From Solimonas sp041659605 (lineage in GTDB: Bacteria; Pseudomonadota; Gammaproteobacteria; Nevskiales; Nevskiaceae): DNA of 64,000 nt. The stretch lies in contig JBAZXW010000001.1 of NCBI GenBank assembly GCA_041659605.1, positions 248,001 through 312,000 of the forward strand. The letters run 5' to 3'. Shown here piece after piece: positions 17,901 to 27,876 of this stretch. The position numbers and the translations under genes were made by a program. Every line of letters starts with the position of its first letter. Positions within the stretch are counted from its first letter, which is position 1. The notes beneath the pieces are model-generated. The model worked only from the letters and a program-made list of their open reading frames with translations. It ran no database searches and had not been told where the DNA came from.

Positions 17901-18770
17901 CCCCGAGCTGACGCTCGGCGAGAAATGGGTGAGCATCGCCAGCAGCCGGTAGACACGATCGCGCATCTCGCGCCGATCGACGATCAGATCGATCGCGCCC
18001 TTCTCCAGCAGGAACTCGGCTCGCTGGAAGCCCTCGGGCAGCTTCTGGCGCACGGTCTGCTCGATCACGCGCGGTCCGGCGAAGCCGATCAATGCCTTGG
18101 GTTCGGCGATCTGCACATCGCCGAGCATCGCGAAGCTGGCGGACACGCCGCCCATCGTCGGATGCGTCATCACAGAAATGTACGGCAAACCGCGTTCCGC
18201 CAGCTTGGCAAGCGCAGCCGAGGTTTTCGCCATCTGCAACAGCGAAAACAGCGACTCCTGCATGCGAGCGCCGCCGGAGGCGTGGAAACAGACGAAAGGC
18301 ACGCCGAACTCCAGGCAGGCGTTGACGCCGCGCACGAACTTCTCGCCGACGGCGCTGCCCATCGAGCCGCCCATGAAACCGAACTCGAATGCGGCGGTCA
18401 CCAGCGGCAGGCCCATCAGCTGGCCGCGTATGACGATCAGGGCATCGTTCTCGTTCGTGTCGGCTTGCGCTTCCTTCAGCCGCTCGACGTACTTGCGGCT
18501 GTCCTTGAACTTGAGCGGATCCTTGGACGTGATCTGCCCGGCGATCTCGTGCCGCGGCTCCGGGTCGAGGAAATGGTCCAGTCGCTGGCGCGCGGTGATC
18601 GCGTGATGCGCACCGCACTTCGGACACACCTCCAGCGTCCGCTCGAGCTCGGCGCGATACAGCACCGACTGGCAGCTGTCGCACTTGGTCCACAGCCCCT
18701 CCGGGACATTGCGCTTGAGCGCGCCGCTGGACAGCAGCTTGGATCCGGCAATTTTGTCGAGCCAGCTCAT
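17898..18770 (-). CDS. accD: Acetyl-CoA carboxylase carboxyltransferase subunit beta
   Basis: Beta half of the carboxyltransferase that makes malonyl-CoA for fatty-acid synthesis, working with AccA. The N-terminal zinc ribbon has Cys30, Cys33, Cys49 and Cys52. It is followed by the crotonase-like core with VTAAFEFGFMGGSMG and HASGGARMQE, the latter part of the CoA and oxyanion site. The length of 290 aa is normal. The stop codon lies at the edge of an intergenic palindrome. Gene order trpA-accD-folC is conserved. Confidence 0.98.
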   Translation of the reverse strand: MSWLDKIAGSKLLSSGALKRNVPEGLWTKCDSCQSVLYRAELERTLEVCPKCGAHHAITARQRLDHFLDPEPRHEIAGQITSKDPLKFKDSRKYVERLKEAQADTNENDALIVIRGQLMGLPLVTAAFEFGFMGGSMGSAVGEKFVRGVNACLEFGVPFVCFHASGGARMQESLFSLLQMAKTSAALAKLAERGLPYISVMTHPTMGGVSASFAMLGDVQIAEPKALIGFAGPRVIEQTVRQKLPEGFQRAEFLLEKGAIDLIVDRREMRDRVYRLLAMLTHFSPSVSSG

Positions 18771-18823
18771 GGAATCGAAAATGGTTGCATCAGACGAAGG
18801 TCGTCATCTTAAGGCCCGCCGTC

Positions 18824-19630
18824 TTAAAGTGTATCCAGCGCCTCGCGGATGTCGCGCAGGCGCCGTTCGAGCACAGCCGGCAGCTCCTGCGGCCGATCCT
18901 GCAGACGCTCGATTTCCGACACCAGCGCACTGCCGACGACGATGCCGTCGGCCAGGCGGCCGACGGCGCGCGCCGTAGCCGCATCGCGAATGCCGAAGCC
19001 GACCGCGAGCGGCAGCTGCGTATGCTTGCGGATCAGGTCGACTTTGGCGGAGACATCGGCGACGTTCAGGCTCGCGGCGCCGGTCACGCCCTTGAGCGAG
19101 ACGTAATACAGGTAGCCACTGGCCGCGCGCGCCACCGCTTCGATGCGGTTCTCGGGGCTGGTCGGCGCCAGCAGGAAGATGCAGTCGAGCTGTTCGGCCT
19201 TGAGTGCCGGCAGGTAGCCGGGCGCCTCCTCGACCGCCAGATCGACGATCAGCACGCCGTCGACCCCGGCCTCGCGTGCCCGGCGCGCGAACGCGGCGAC
19301 GCCGCGGGTCTCGATCGGATTGAGGTAGCCCATCAGCACGACCGGCGTCGCCGCGTCCGTGCGCCGGAACTCCGCGACCATGTCGATCACGTCCCACAAG
19401 CCGGTGTGGTGCTTGAGCGCGCGCTCACAGGCCAGCTGGATGGTCGGGCCGTCGGCCATCGGGTCCGAAAACGGCACGCCCAGCTCGATCACGTCGGCGC
19501 CGCCGCGCACCAGTGCGTGCATCAGCCCGACCGTCACCCCCGGCTGCGGATCGCCGGCGGTGATGTACGGCACCAGGGCCTTGCGGCTCTTGGCCTTGAG
19601 TTCGGCGAATCTTTTCTGGAGTCGGGACAT
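18824..19630 (-). CDS. trpA: Tryptophan synthase alpha chain
   Basis: Cleaves indole-3-glycerol phosphate to indole and glyceraldehyde phosphate. TIM-barrel of 268 aa with catalytic Glu49 (VIELGVPFSDP) and Asp60 (MADGP). The phosphate-binding GFGIRD motif is near residue 212 and GSALV near 232. It lies 2 nt after trpB, so the two subunits are made together. Confidence 0.98.
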   Translation of the reverse strand: MSRLQKRFAELKAKSRKALVPYITAGDPQPGVTVGLMHALVRGGADVIELGVPFSDPMADGPTIQLACERALKHHTGLWDVIDMVAEFRRTDAATPVVLMGYLNPIETRGVAAFARRAREAGVDGVLIVDLAVEEAPGYLPALKAEQLDCIFLLAPTSPENRIEAVARAASGYLYYVSLKGVTGAASLNVADVSAKVDLIRKHTQLPLAVGFGIRDAATARAVGRLADGIVVGSALVSEIERLQDRPQELPAVLERRLRDIREALDTL

Positions 19631-19632
19631 GA

Positions 19633-20828
<1,196 letters not shown>

Positions 20829-20832
<4 letters not shown>

Positions 20833-21461
20833 TTTGCTGTCTCGTCGGCGCGCCGCACCGCTTTCACGAAGGCGCGCATCTTGTCCAAATCCTTGACGCC
20901 GGGCTTAAGCTCGATGCCGCTCGACACGTCCACCGCGTAAGGCCGCAGCCGGCGGATGCCCTGCCCGACATTGTGCGGCGTCAGGCCGCCGGCCAGCACG
21001 ACGGGCCGGCGCAGCTTCGCCACCTTCGACCAGTCGAAGGTCTCGCCGCGTCCGCCCATCGCCCCGGGGACATGGCTGTCGAGCAACAGCGCTGCGGCGG
21101 CGCGGAAGCGTCTTTCTTCGCGCGCCGGCGTGCTCACCCCGCCCATCGCGATCGCCTTGACGTACGGCAGTCCGAAGGCGGCGCAGAACGACGGCTCTTC
21201 GCGGCCGTGGAACTGGAGCAGATCGGGCTGCAGCACCTCAATCGCCCGACGCACGTCCGCCGCCGACGCATCCATGAACAGGGCCACCGCCGAAACGAAG
21301 GGCGGCAGCTGCGTGCGCAACTTGGCAGCGCGCTCCGCTGCAATGAACCGTTTGCTCTGCGGCACCAGCACGAACCCGATGGCGTCGACGCCCAGGTCGA
21401 CGGCGGACTTGGCATCCGCCGCACGGCGGATGCCACAGAACTTGATGCGGGTGCGAAACAC
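20829..21461 (-). CDS. trpF: Phosphoribosylanthranilate isomerase
   Basis: Third step of the tryptophan branch, an Amadori rearrangement. TIM-barrel of 210 aa with the catalytic Cys in IKFCGIRR near the N-terminus and the Asp in AYVDVSSGIE-type context (here YAVDVSSGIE, near 185). VLAGGLTPHNV lies in the phosphate site. A separate trpF between truA and trpB is the Pseudomonas-type arrangement. trpC, trpD and trpE are not in the window. Confidence 0.97.
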
Positions 21462-21462
21462 G

Positions 21463-22257
21463 CTAGAGCGGCGGAAACCAGGGCCGCGGGGGCGGCGGGA
21501 GCGCGAATTCTGCCGGATATTCCGGACCCACGAAATAGAGACCGCCCGCCGGGGCCGTCATTCCGGCGCGCCGGCGGTCGCGGCCCGCAAGGATTTCCGC
21601 GACCCAGCCGACCGGCTGCTTGCCCAGGCCGACCAGGGCCAGGGTGCCGGTGATGTTGCGCACCATGTGGTGCAGGAAGGCATTGCCGCAGATGTCGATG
21701 ACGACAAAATCCCCGGCCCGCCGCACCGCGATCGACTCGACGCGTCGCACAGCCGTCGGCGACTGGCACTGCGAATCGCGGAACGCCGAGAAGTCGTGCT
21801 CGCCGGCCAGGCATTGCGCAGCGGCGTCCATCGCCGTCGCGTCCAGCGTCTGCGGCCACCAGCCCGTCCGCTGCCACAACAGCGCGCTGCGTGCGCGGTG
21901 ATTGTGGACGACGTAGCGATAGCGGCGGCGCAGCGCGCCGTAGCGGGCGTGGAAGCGCTCCGGCACCGGCATGATCCAGCGCAGCGAAAGATCCGCCGGC
22001 AGATTGCTGTTGACCCCCAGCAGCCACGCATAGGCGCTGCGCGACGCAGCGGAGTCGAAGTGGATCACCTGCTGTAGTCCGTGAACGCCAGAGTCGGTGC
22101 GCCCCGCAGCCGTCGTTGCCACCGGATGGGCCGCGACCTTGGCCAACGCGCGCTCGAGTTCGTTCTGCACCGTGCGCCGCTGATCGATGGCTTGCCAGCC
22201 AGAAAATTCGGTGCCGACGTACTCGACACCGGCGGCGTAACGCGTCACGGCGTCCAT
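21463..22257 (-). CDS. truA: tRNA pseudouridine(38-40) synthase TruA
   Basis: Converts U38, U39 and U40 in the tRNA anticodon arm to pseudouridine. 264 aa with the catalytic Asp55 in AAGRTDSGVHG, GWQ near residue 20, and FLHHMVRNITGTL in the C-terminal half. The ATG at 22257 starts MDAVTRYAAGVEYVG; a longer start at 22302 would overlap the upstream gene by 58 nt. With this start the overlap is 13 nt, which suggests coupling. Confidence 0.96.
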   Translation of the reverse strand: MDAVTRYAAGVEYVGTEFSGWQAIDQRRTVQNELERALAKVAAHPVATTAAGRTDSGVHGLQQVIHFDSAASRSAYAWLLGVNSNLPADLSLRWIMPVPERFHARYGALRRRYRYVVHNHRARSALLWQRTGWWPQTLDATAMDAAAQCLAGEHDFSAFRDSQCQSPTAVRRVESIAVRRAGDFVVIDICGNAFLHHMVRNITGTLALVGLGKQPVGWVAEILAGRDRRRAGMTAPAGGLYFVGPEYPAEFALPPPPRPWFPPL

Positions 22258-22886
22258 CGATGCAGCACCGCCGCGAGAATGATCGGGATCAGCCACTCCC
22301 ACCAGCGCGGCAGGCCGCTGTCGCGAACCTCAACCGGCGCCCCGGGCACTCCGGCCTGGGTCTCGATTTCATCGATCAAGGCGGCGGCGCGCTCCCATCC
22401 GCCGCTACGACTCACCGAATTCCTGAGTCGTGCGTCCATCTCCCCGACACCCTCCAGTGCCAGCGCGATGCGCAGGCCGATGCGCTGTGGGTCGACGCCC
22501 AGCGGCCGCAGCGGCACAACCAGCAGGCGGATGGCGCCGACGAGTTCGGCCACCGGCGTGAGCGCCAGCAACAGGTACACCAGTACCAGGAGATCCAGCA
22601 GCACCAGCGCGCGACGCGTGCCCTCGGCCAGGCCCTCGCGGCTCAGGCCCGGCAGCGCGGGAATCAAGGGCTCGCCGGGGGTAAACCCGACATAGAGCAC
22701 GAAGATCGCCAGGATCAGCCAACGCAGCCGTGCGAGCCCGATCCGCAGCCGATCGATCGAGTCCGGCGCAAGGCGCAGGTAAAGCGCGCAGGTCACCAGG
22801 CCGAACAGCGCCAGCGCTGCGAGGCTCGCAGACGGCAATACCGACGCGAACACGAGCACGATCAGCACACGGACAGCGGGATGCAT
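22245..22886 (-). CDS. EcfT/CbiQ-like membrane protein
   Basis: 213-aa membrane protein with about five hydrophobic segments. The C-terminal cytoplasmic part is charged, with a motif (MDARLRNSVSRSG) resembling the coupling helices of CbiQ/EcfT transmembrane components of energy-coupling-factor importers. No ATPase (EcfA) or substrate-binding S component is near. Either these are encoded elsewhere or the protein has another job. It lies between fimV and truA. The family call is tentative. Confidence 0.55.
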   Translation of the reverse strand: MHPAVRVLIVLVFASVLPSASLAALALFGLVTCALYLRLAPDSIDRLRIGLARLRWLILAIFVLYVGFTPGEPLIPALPGLSREGLAEGTRRALVLLDLLVLVYLLLALTPVAELVGAIRLLVVPLRPLGVDPQRIGLRIALALEGVGEMDARLRNSVSRSGGWERAAALIDEIETQAGVPGAPVEVRDSGLPRWWEWLIPIILAAVLHRWTP

Positions 22887-22917
22887 CGACGCGACCGCGG
22901 GTGAGATCGGACGGGCG

Positions 22918-25476
22918 TCAGCCCAGCTGCGCGATCAGCGCCTGGGCGCTCTGCTTCTGTTCCGCATTGCCCTGCTGCACGACTTCCTCGAGCAGCGAAC
23001 GCGCCATGTCGTGGTCGCCCATGTCGACGTAAGCACGCGCCAGATCGAGCTTGGTCGACACTTCGTCGCCGCCTGCCGTCGGCGGCTCGCCGCCGAATTC
23101 GCCGAGGTCGATGTCGTCAAGGCGTATTTCGCCGAAGTCGGCAGGCGGCTCCGTCTTGGCGGCCGGCGTTGCCGCCGGCTCGCGGGCCGGTGGCGGCGTT
23201 GCCGCGAGTTCGGACGCCGAGGCGACGTCGAAACCGGACAGATCGAGATCGAAGTCGAGCGAATTGTCCGCTTCCTTCTTGTCCGCTTCCTTTTTAGACG
23301 CAGCGGCCGGCGCAGCGGGCTCGGCGCTGGGTTCGGCGAGATCGAACTGACTCAGATCGAACTCGAGCGCTTCACCCTTATCCGCCGCCACTTCCAGCGA
23401 CGGCTGGTCGAGCCTGGGCGCTTCGAGATCTTCGAGTTTGAAGTCGAGCCCGGCATCGAGTTTCGGCTCCGCTGCCGGAGTTGCCGCAGCTGCCGCCGCA
23501 GATGGCTCGGCGGCTGCACCAAAATCGAGATCGAAATCCGTGCTGCCGACCGATGCCGTACCCGCGCCATCCTTGAACAGCTCTGCGTCCGGTGCGAGCT
23601 GCTGGCCCATGATCGCGATCTTCTGCCAGTCCGCCGCCGGCAGCATCGACCTCATTTCGCGCGCAGACTGCTCGAATTCGGCACGCTTGCCGGCCGCGAA
23701 GTAGGTCTCGGCCAGCTTCACGCGGATATCGGTCCGCTTGGGCTCCTTCTCCGCGGCCTGCTTGAGCAGCAGCGCCGCCTCGTCGTACAGACCGTAGGCG
23801 AGGTGGAAATCCGCCTCAGAGACCGGATCGTTGGCGTCGAGGTTGATCTGGACCGTCTGCGACTCGAACTGGCCGGTCAGATCGAAGTCCACCGTATCGG
23901 TCGTCGCCTTGTCGGCCGGCGCGGGCTCGACCGTCGCAGGCGGCACCGGCCGCATCTGCGGGGTCGGCAGCTGCTGGGTGGAAATCTGCTGCGTCTTGAG
24001 CTGTTCGGTATCGAACCTATCGGTGTCCGCGCGCTGCGTCGGCACGTCGGCTTGCGCTTTCGACGTCGGCGCCGTCGGCACCGGCTGCGCAGGCGGCTTG
24101 GCCGCAACCGTGGCCGGCGCCGCGGGCGCTCTGGCCGGCGGCGTCGGACGCTGCACTGGCGCGGTCCCGGCGGCCTTGCGCCGGACCAGCAGGCGCGACA
24201 CGAGATATCCGAGGCCGCCCAGAACGATGAGACCGCCGACCAAGGGGATCAGCAGGGTCTCCAGCAATCCGGACTCCGCCTCTTTGCGCACCGGTGCACT
24301 GACGACGATCTCGTCGCCCGCCGGAGCGCGGGCTGCCGGTGTCTGTGTCGCGACCGCTTCGCCCTCCGCGATCGGAGCCGGCGTCGGCTCGGCGATGGCG
24401 GCTTCGCCCGCCTCCACAGACGACTCAGCCGGCGCCTCGGTCGGCACCGGCGTCGGCTCCAGCGTCGCCACAGGGGTGGGCTCTGGCGTCGGTTCGGGGG
24501 TCGGCTCCGGTGTGGTCTCCGGCGTCGGAACCGCCGTGGGCATCGGTGTAGGCCGCGGACTCGGCCGAATCGGAGGCGGCTCGGCCACGACCGCCGCTGC
24601 GGACTCGGGCCGCGGCGCCGATGCCGTCCGTGGCGCAGGCCGCTGCCCGCGCAAACTCATCATCTCCTCGCGCGCTGTCTGCGGATCGACCGCGAGCACG
24701 CCGGCGGCGGACGGCACATCCAGCATCGCGCCCTTCCGCAGGCCGTTGATGCCGCCGTCAAAGGCGGACGGATTGCCCCGGTACAGCGCCAGCAGCATCT
24801 GGTCCATCGTTGCGCCCGACGGGCGCAGGCGCGTGGCGACACTCCACAGCGTCTCCTGCCCCTGAATCGGCCCGTATTGTCCCGCTACAGCCTCCTGCGG
24901 TTCGGCAATGGCCGGACTCATCGGACGCTCGGCGACAGCCGGCTCTGCTTCCGGTTCGGCGGTCGGGGGCGGCTCGTACGCGCGCGCCGGCTCCGGCTCC
25001 GGCGTCGCCGCCGGACGGCCGGCACGCTCGGGCGCAGTCTCGTAGAACTCGGTGCTCTGGGTTTCCGGCGCACGGAATTCCGGCGGATCGAGGAATACCG
25101 TGTACTCGCGGATGAGGCGGTTACCCGCCTGACGCACGTCCAGCAGCACGGTCAGGAAAGGCTCGCGCGCCACCTGATCGCTGGTGATCTCAATGCGGGG
25201 CGCGCCGTCAGTCTTGACCTGGAAACGCAGGGTCGACAGATACGCCAGGCGCTCGATGCCGGCCTTGTCGAACTCGGTATTGGTCGCCAGCGTGACCTTC
25301 AGGGTCTCCAGCTCTTCGACGTTCGCAGCGTCGATCGGGATCGTCGCGACAAAACGCTGGTTGAGCCGCGAACGGACGTCGATATCGCCCAGGCCCAACG
25401 CAGCGGCGCTGGATACCCATAGCGCGGAACACAGCACCGGAAGCACGGCCGCGATGCGTCGAAGCAAGCGCCTCAT
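22918..25476 (-). CDS. fimV: FimV/HubP-type polar scaffold protein
   Basis: 852-aa inner-membrane protein needed in relatives for type IV pilus function and pole organisation. Order: signal peptide (about 1-27), N-terminal periplasmic FimV domain (LGLGDIDVRSRLNQRF to about 150), a LysM-like peptidoglycan-binding domain (about 200-270), a Pro/Thr/Glu repeat (about 307-346), one membrane helix (about 405-430), then an acidic cytoplasmic region and the C-terminal FimV domain (about 810-852, TKLDLARAYVDMGD). The ATG at 25476 has GGAG about 8 nt upstream. First gene of the long minus-strand block down to purF. Confidence 0.93.
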   Translation of the reverse strand: MRRLLRRIAAVLPVLCSALWVSSAAALGLGDIDVRSRLNQRFVATIPIDAANVEELETLKVTLATNTEFDKAGIERLAYLSTLRFQVKTDGAPRIEITSDQVAREPFLTVLLDVRQAGNRLIREYTVFLDPPEFRAPETQSTEFYETAPERAGRPAATPEPEPARAYEPPPTAEPEAEPAVAERPMSPAIAEPQEAVAGQYGPIQGQETLWSVATRLRPSGATMDQMLLALYRGNPSAFDGGINGLRKGAMLDVPSAAGVLAVDPQTAREEMMSLRGQRPAPRTASAPRPESAAAVVAEPPPIRPSPRPTPMPTAVPTPETTPEPTPEPTPEPTPVATLEPTPVPTEAPAESSVEAGEAAIAEPTPAPIAEGEAVATQTPAARAPAGDEIVVSAPVRKEAESGLLETLLIPLVGGLIVLGGLGYLVSRLLVRRKAAGTAPVQRPTPPARAPAAPATVAAKPPAQPVPTAPTSKAQADVPTQRADTDRFDTEQLKTQQISTQQLPTPQMRPVPPATVEPAPADKATTDTVDFDLTGQFESQTVQINLDANDPVSEADFHLAYGLYDEAALLLKQAAEKEPKRTDIRVKLAETYFAAGKRAEFEQSAREMRSMLPAADWQKIAIMGQQLAPDAELFKDGAGTASVGSTDFDLDFGAAAEPSAAAAAATPAAEPKLDAGLDFKLEDLEAPRLDQPSLEVAADKGEALEFDLSQFDLAEPSAEPAAPAAASKKEADKKEADNSLDFDLDLSGFDVASASELAATPPPAREPAATPAAKTEPPADFGEIRLDDIDLGEFGGEPPTAGGDEVSTKLDLARAYVDMGDHDMARSLLEEVVQQGNAEQKQSAQALIAQLG

Positions 25477-25535
25477 ATCCTCTCCAGAATCCAACCGGCA
25501 TCCCTCAACTGTTCACGCAGCAGGTTAATTTGCGC

Positions 25536-25584
25536 GTATAAGCCCTTTTATACCCGAAGAATTATTGATCCGGCAACATAATTC
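25536..25584. promoter_or_regulatory. AT-rich leader of fimV with two palindromes and a promoter-like pair
   Basis: Two inverted repeats sit here: GTATAA/TTATAC (ends of 25536-25553) and GAATTAT/ATAATTC (25559-25565 with 25578-25584). On the minus strand TTGCCG and TATAAA are 18 bp apart within them and could be the fimV promoter. The rest of the 137-bp gap holds no gene. Confidence 0.45.
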
Positions 25585-25613
25585 TCGGATAACTCTCGGG
25601 AATCGACGTCTCG

Positions 25614-26633
25614 CTAAAGATAGTCGCGAACCAATATCTCGGCGCTGGCCACCGCATTGAGGGCCGCGGCGCAGCGGATGTTGTCGGCGGTCAGCCACAG
25701 CGCCAGCGTCCGCGGCCCGCAGCCAGGGCGCAGGCGGGCGATCCGCGTCACCGCGCTGCGCGTCGCATCGACCACCGGCGACGGACAGTCGGCGGCATCG
25801 CCGTTTTCGACCAGCTCGATGCCCTTCGTGGAACGCAGCGCTTCGGCCAGGGCAGTGCGCTCGGGCACCTGCTCAAGTTCAAGCTCCACCGCGACGGCAT
25901 AACCGAAGAAGCAGGCCGCGTGAACCAGCTGCACACCGACTTGCAGCGACGGCGCGTTCAACAGCTCGCGCAATTCGGAAGCGACGCGCCGTTCGCGCTC
26001 GGTGCTGCCGTCCTCACCCGCACCGCCGACCTGACCGAGCAGGTTGAAGGCGATCTGTTGCGGAAAGTAGCGGCGTTCGTAATGGCGTGCATTCAGCAGC
26101 GCCATCGTCTCGCCCGCCAGATCCTCCTGCCCCGCGCGGCCCGCATCGGAAACCGGCACGAGGACCGTCGCGGTGACGCGCACGAGGCCGCCGCTGCGAT
26201 GCAGGGCATCGAGCACCGGCAGCAGGACGGTCACAATCCGGTCCGGCGACGCGACGATTCCGCGCTCGTTGAACCCTGCCAACGCGCCGGCGTTGGCATT
26301 GGCGACGACGCGCGGAACCCGCAGGTCGCGCCAAGCCTGGCCGCTGGCATCGATCACGACGCAGCCGGCATCGGCCGCGCGTTCCGCCAAGGCCATATAG
26401 CGCTCGTCATCACCGGTGAGAAAGGCCAGCTGCACCTGGGCGAAATCGAAACCGCTCGCGTCGTCGAGCAGCAGCTGGGTTCCGGCGAACTCGACCGTGG
26501 CGTCTTCCTCGCGATCCAGCACCAGAGCCGACATCTCGCCGACGGGGAATCGCCGTTCGGCCAGCAGCTCCAGCACAGCGGCGCCGACCATGCTGTCGGC
26601 GCCCAGAACGGCCACATCGAATCGACGAATCAT
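25614..26633 (-). CDS. usg: USG-1 / Asd2, non-catalytic aspartate-semialdehyde dehydrogenase paralogue
   Basis: 339-aa protein with the aspartate-semialdehyde dehydrogenase fold: an NADP-binding start DVAVLGADSMVGAAVLELLA and the C-terminal LALWLTADNIRCAAALNAV. At the place of the active-site Cys of true Asd (GNCTN) it has ANANAGALAG, with no Cys, so the dehydrogenase reaction is not expected. A USG-1 homologue between asd and fimV/truA is known in Pseudomonas and E. coli-type genomes, with unclear function. The ATG at 26633 starts MIRRFDVAVLG; earlier starts run into asd. Confidence 0.9.
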   Translation of the reverse strand: MIRRFDVAVLGADSMVGAAVLELLAERRFPVGEMSALVLDREEDATVEFAGTQLLLDDASGFDFAQVQLAFLTGDDERYMALAERAADAGCVVIDASGQAWRDLRVPRVVANANAGALAGFNERGIVASPDRIVTVLLPVLDALHRSGGLVRVTATVLVPVSDAGRAGQEDLAGETMALLNARHYERRYFPQQIAFNLLGQVGGAGEDGSTERERRVASELRELLNAPSLQVGVQLVHAACFFGYAVAVELELEQVPERTALAEALRSTKGIELVENGDAADCPSPVVDATRSAVTRIARLRPGCGPRTLALWLTADNIRCAAALNAVASAEILVRDYL

Positions 26634-26676
26634 CCGTTCACCCTGTGACAAGGGCGCGGAGTTTAGCAGCCTGCAC

Positions 26677-27792
26677 TCAGCGGGCGAGCAGGATGCGCAA
26701 CATGCGCCGCAGAGGCTCGGCCGCACCCCACAGCAGCTGGTCGCCGATGACGAAGGCCGACAGGTACTGCGGACCGAGGTTGAGCTTGCGCACGCGGCCG
26801 ACGCCGACCCGCAGGCCGCCGGTGATCGAGGCCGGGGTCAGTTCCTTGATCGTCGCCGGCTTGTCGTTGGGCACCCACTTCACCCAGTTGTTGCCGGAGC
26901 GGATAACCGACTCGATCTCGGCCAGCGGCAGGTCGCGCTTGAGCTTGATGGTCAGCGCCAGGCTGTGGCAGCGCATCGCGCCGATGCGGACGCACAGGCC
27001 ATCCACCGGAATGATCTTCTCCCCGGTGTTCCCAAGGATCTTGTTGACCTCGGCCTGGCCCTTCCACTCTTCCTTCGACTGACCGTTTTCCAGCGCAGAG
27101 TCGATCCACGGGATCAGGCCGCCGGCCAGCGGCGCGCCGAAGTACTCGGTCGGCACGTCGTGGCGGATCGCGTGCGCGACCTTGCGGTCGATGTCAAGGA
27201 TCGCGGAAGCCGGTGTCGCCAGCTCGTCGGCGACGGCGGCATGGATCACGCCCATGCCCTTGAGCAGTTCGCGCATGTGGTTGGCGCCGCCGCCCGAGGC
27301 CGCCTGGTAGGTCATCGAGCTGACCCACTCGACCAGATTCTCGCGGAACAGCCCGCCCACGCCCATGAGAAGGATCGAGTTCGTGCAGTTGCCGCCGATG
27401 TAGTTCTTCACGCCCCTGGCCAGCGCCGCGTCGATGACGTGACGGTTGACCGGATCGAGGACGATGACGGCGTCGTCCTTCATGCGCAATGACGAGGCGG
27501 CGTCGATCCAGTAGCCGGCCCAGCCGGCCGCGCGCAGCTTCGGAAAGATCTCGTTCGTGTAGTCGCCGCCCTGGCAGGTGATGATCACATCCATCGACTG
27601 AAGCGCGTCGATGCTGTTGGCATCCTTCAGCGGCGGGGTGTCCTTGCCCGCGACCTTGGGGCCGGCACCGCCGGCGCTCGAGGTGCTGAAGAAATGCGGC
27701 TCCACCAGCGCAAAGTCGTTCTCGTCCTGCATGCGCTGCATCAGCACGGACCCGACCATGCCGCGCCAACCGACCATACCCAGCTTCTTCAT
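26677..27792 (-). CDS. asd: Aspartate-semialdehyde dehydrogenase
   Basis: Makes aspartate semialdehyde, the branch point to lysine/diaminopimelate, threonine and methionine. 371 aa of the gammaproteobacterial type, with NADP loop GWRGMVGSVLMQRM, catalytic Cys136 in YIGGNCTNSI, the QAASGGGANHMRELL stretch, and the RIGAMRCHSLALTIKL strand with the acid-base His. It follows leuB, separated by a long perfect palindrome. Confidence 0.98.
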   Translation of the reverse strand: MKKLGMVGWRGMVGSVLMQRMQDENDFALVEPHFFSTSSAGGAGPKVAGKDTPPLKDANSIDALQSMDVIITCQGGDYTNEIFPKLRAAGWAGYWIDAASSLRMKDDAVIVLDPVNRHVIDAALARGVKNYIGGNCTNSILLMGVGGLFRENLVEWVSSMTYQAASGGGANHMRELLKGMGVIHAAVADELATPASAILDIDRKVAHAIRHDVPTEYFGAPLAGGLIPWIDSALENGQSKEEWKGQAEVNKILGNTGEKIIPVDGLCVRIGAMRCHSLALTIKLKRDLPLAEIESVIRSGNNWVKWVPNDKPATIKELTPASITGGLRVGVGRVRKLNLGPQYLSAFVIGDQLLWGAAEPLRRMLRILLAR

Positions 27793-27817
27793 CTCACCAA
27801 CCTCTTTGCGTTTCCGT

Positions 27818-27873
27818 TGTAGGAGCGCCTCTTAGGCGCGATTGCACAGTCGCGCCTAAGAGGCGCTCCTACA
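27818..27873. repeat. Perfect 24-bp inverted repeat between leuB and asd
   Basis: The arms 27818-27841 and 27850-27873 are exact reverse complements with an 8-nt loop. The outer ends read TGTAGGAGCGCC, the start of a REP-like family common in Pseudomonas and Xanthomonadales intergenic regions. It fills most of the 84-nt gap. Confidence 0.92.
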
Positions 27874-27876
27874 GTT

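Noticed and set aside
23011..25422. Plus-strand open frame of 803 codons opposite fimV
   Set aside because: Almost only Arg, Gly, Leu and His; fimV on the other strand has signal peptide, LysM-like, membrane and C-terminal domains in order.
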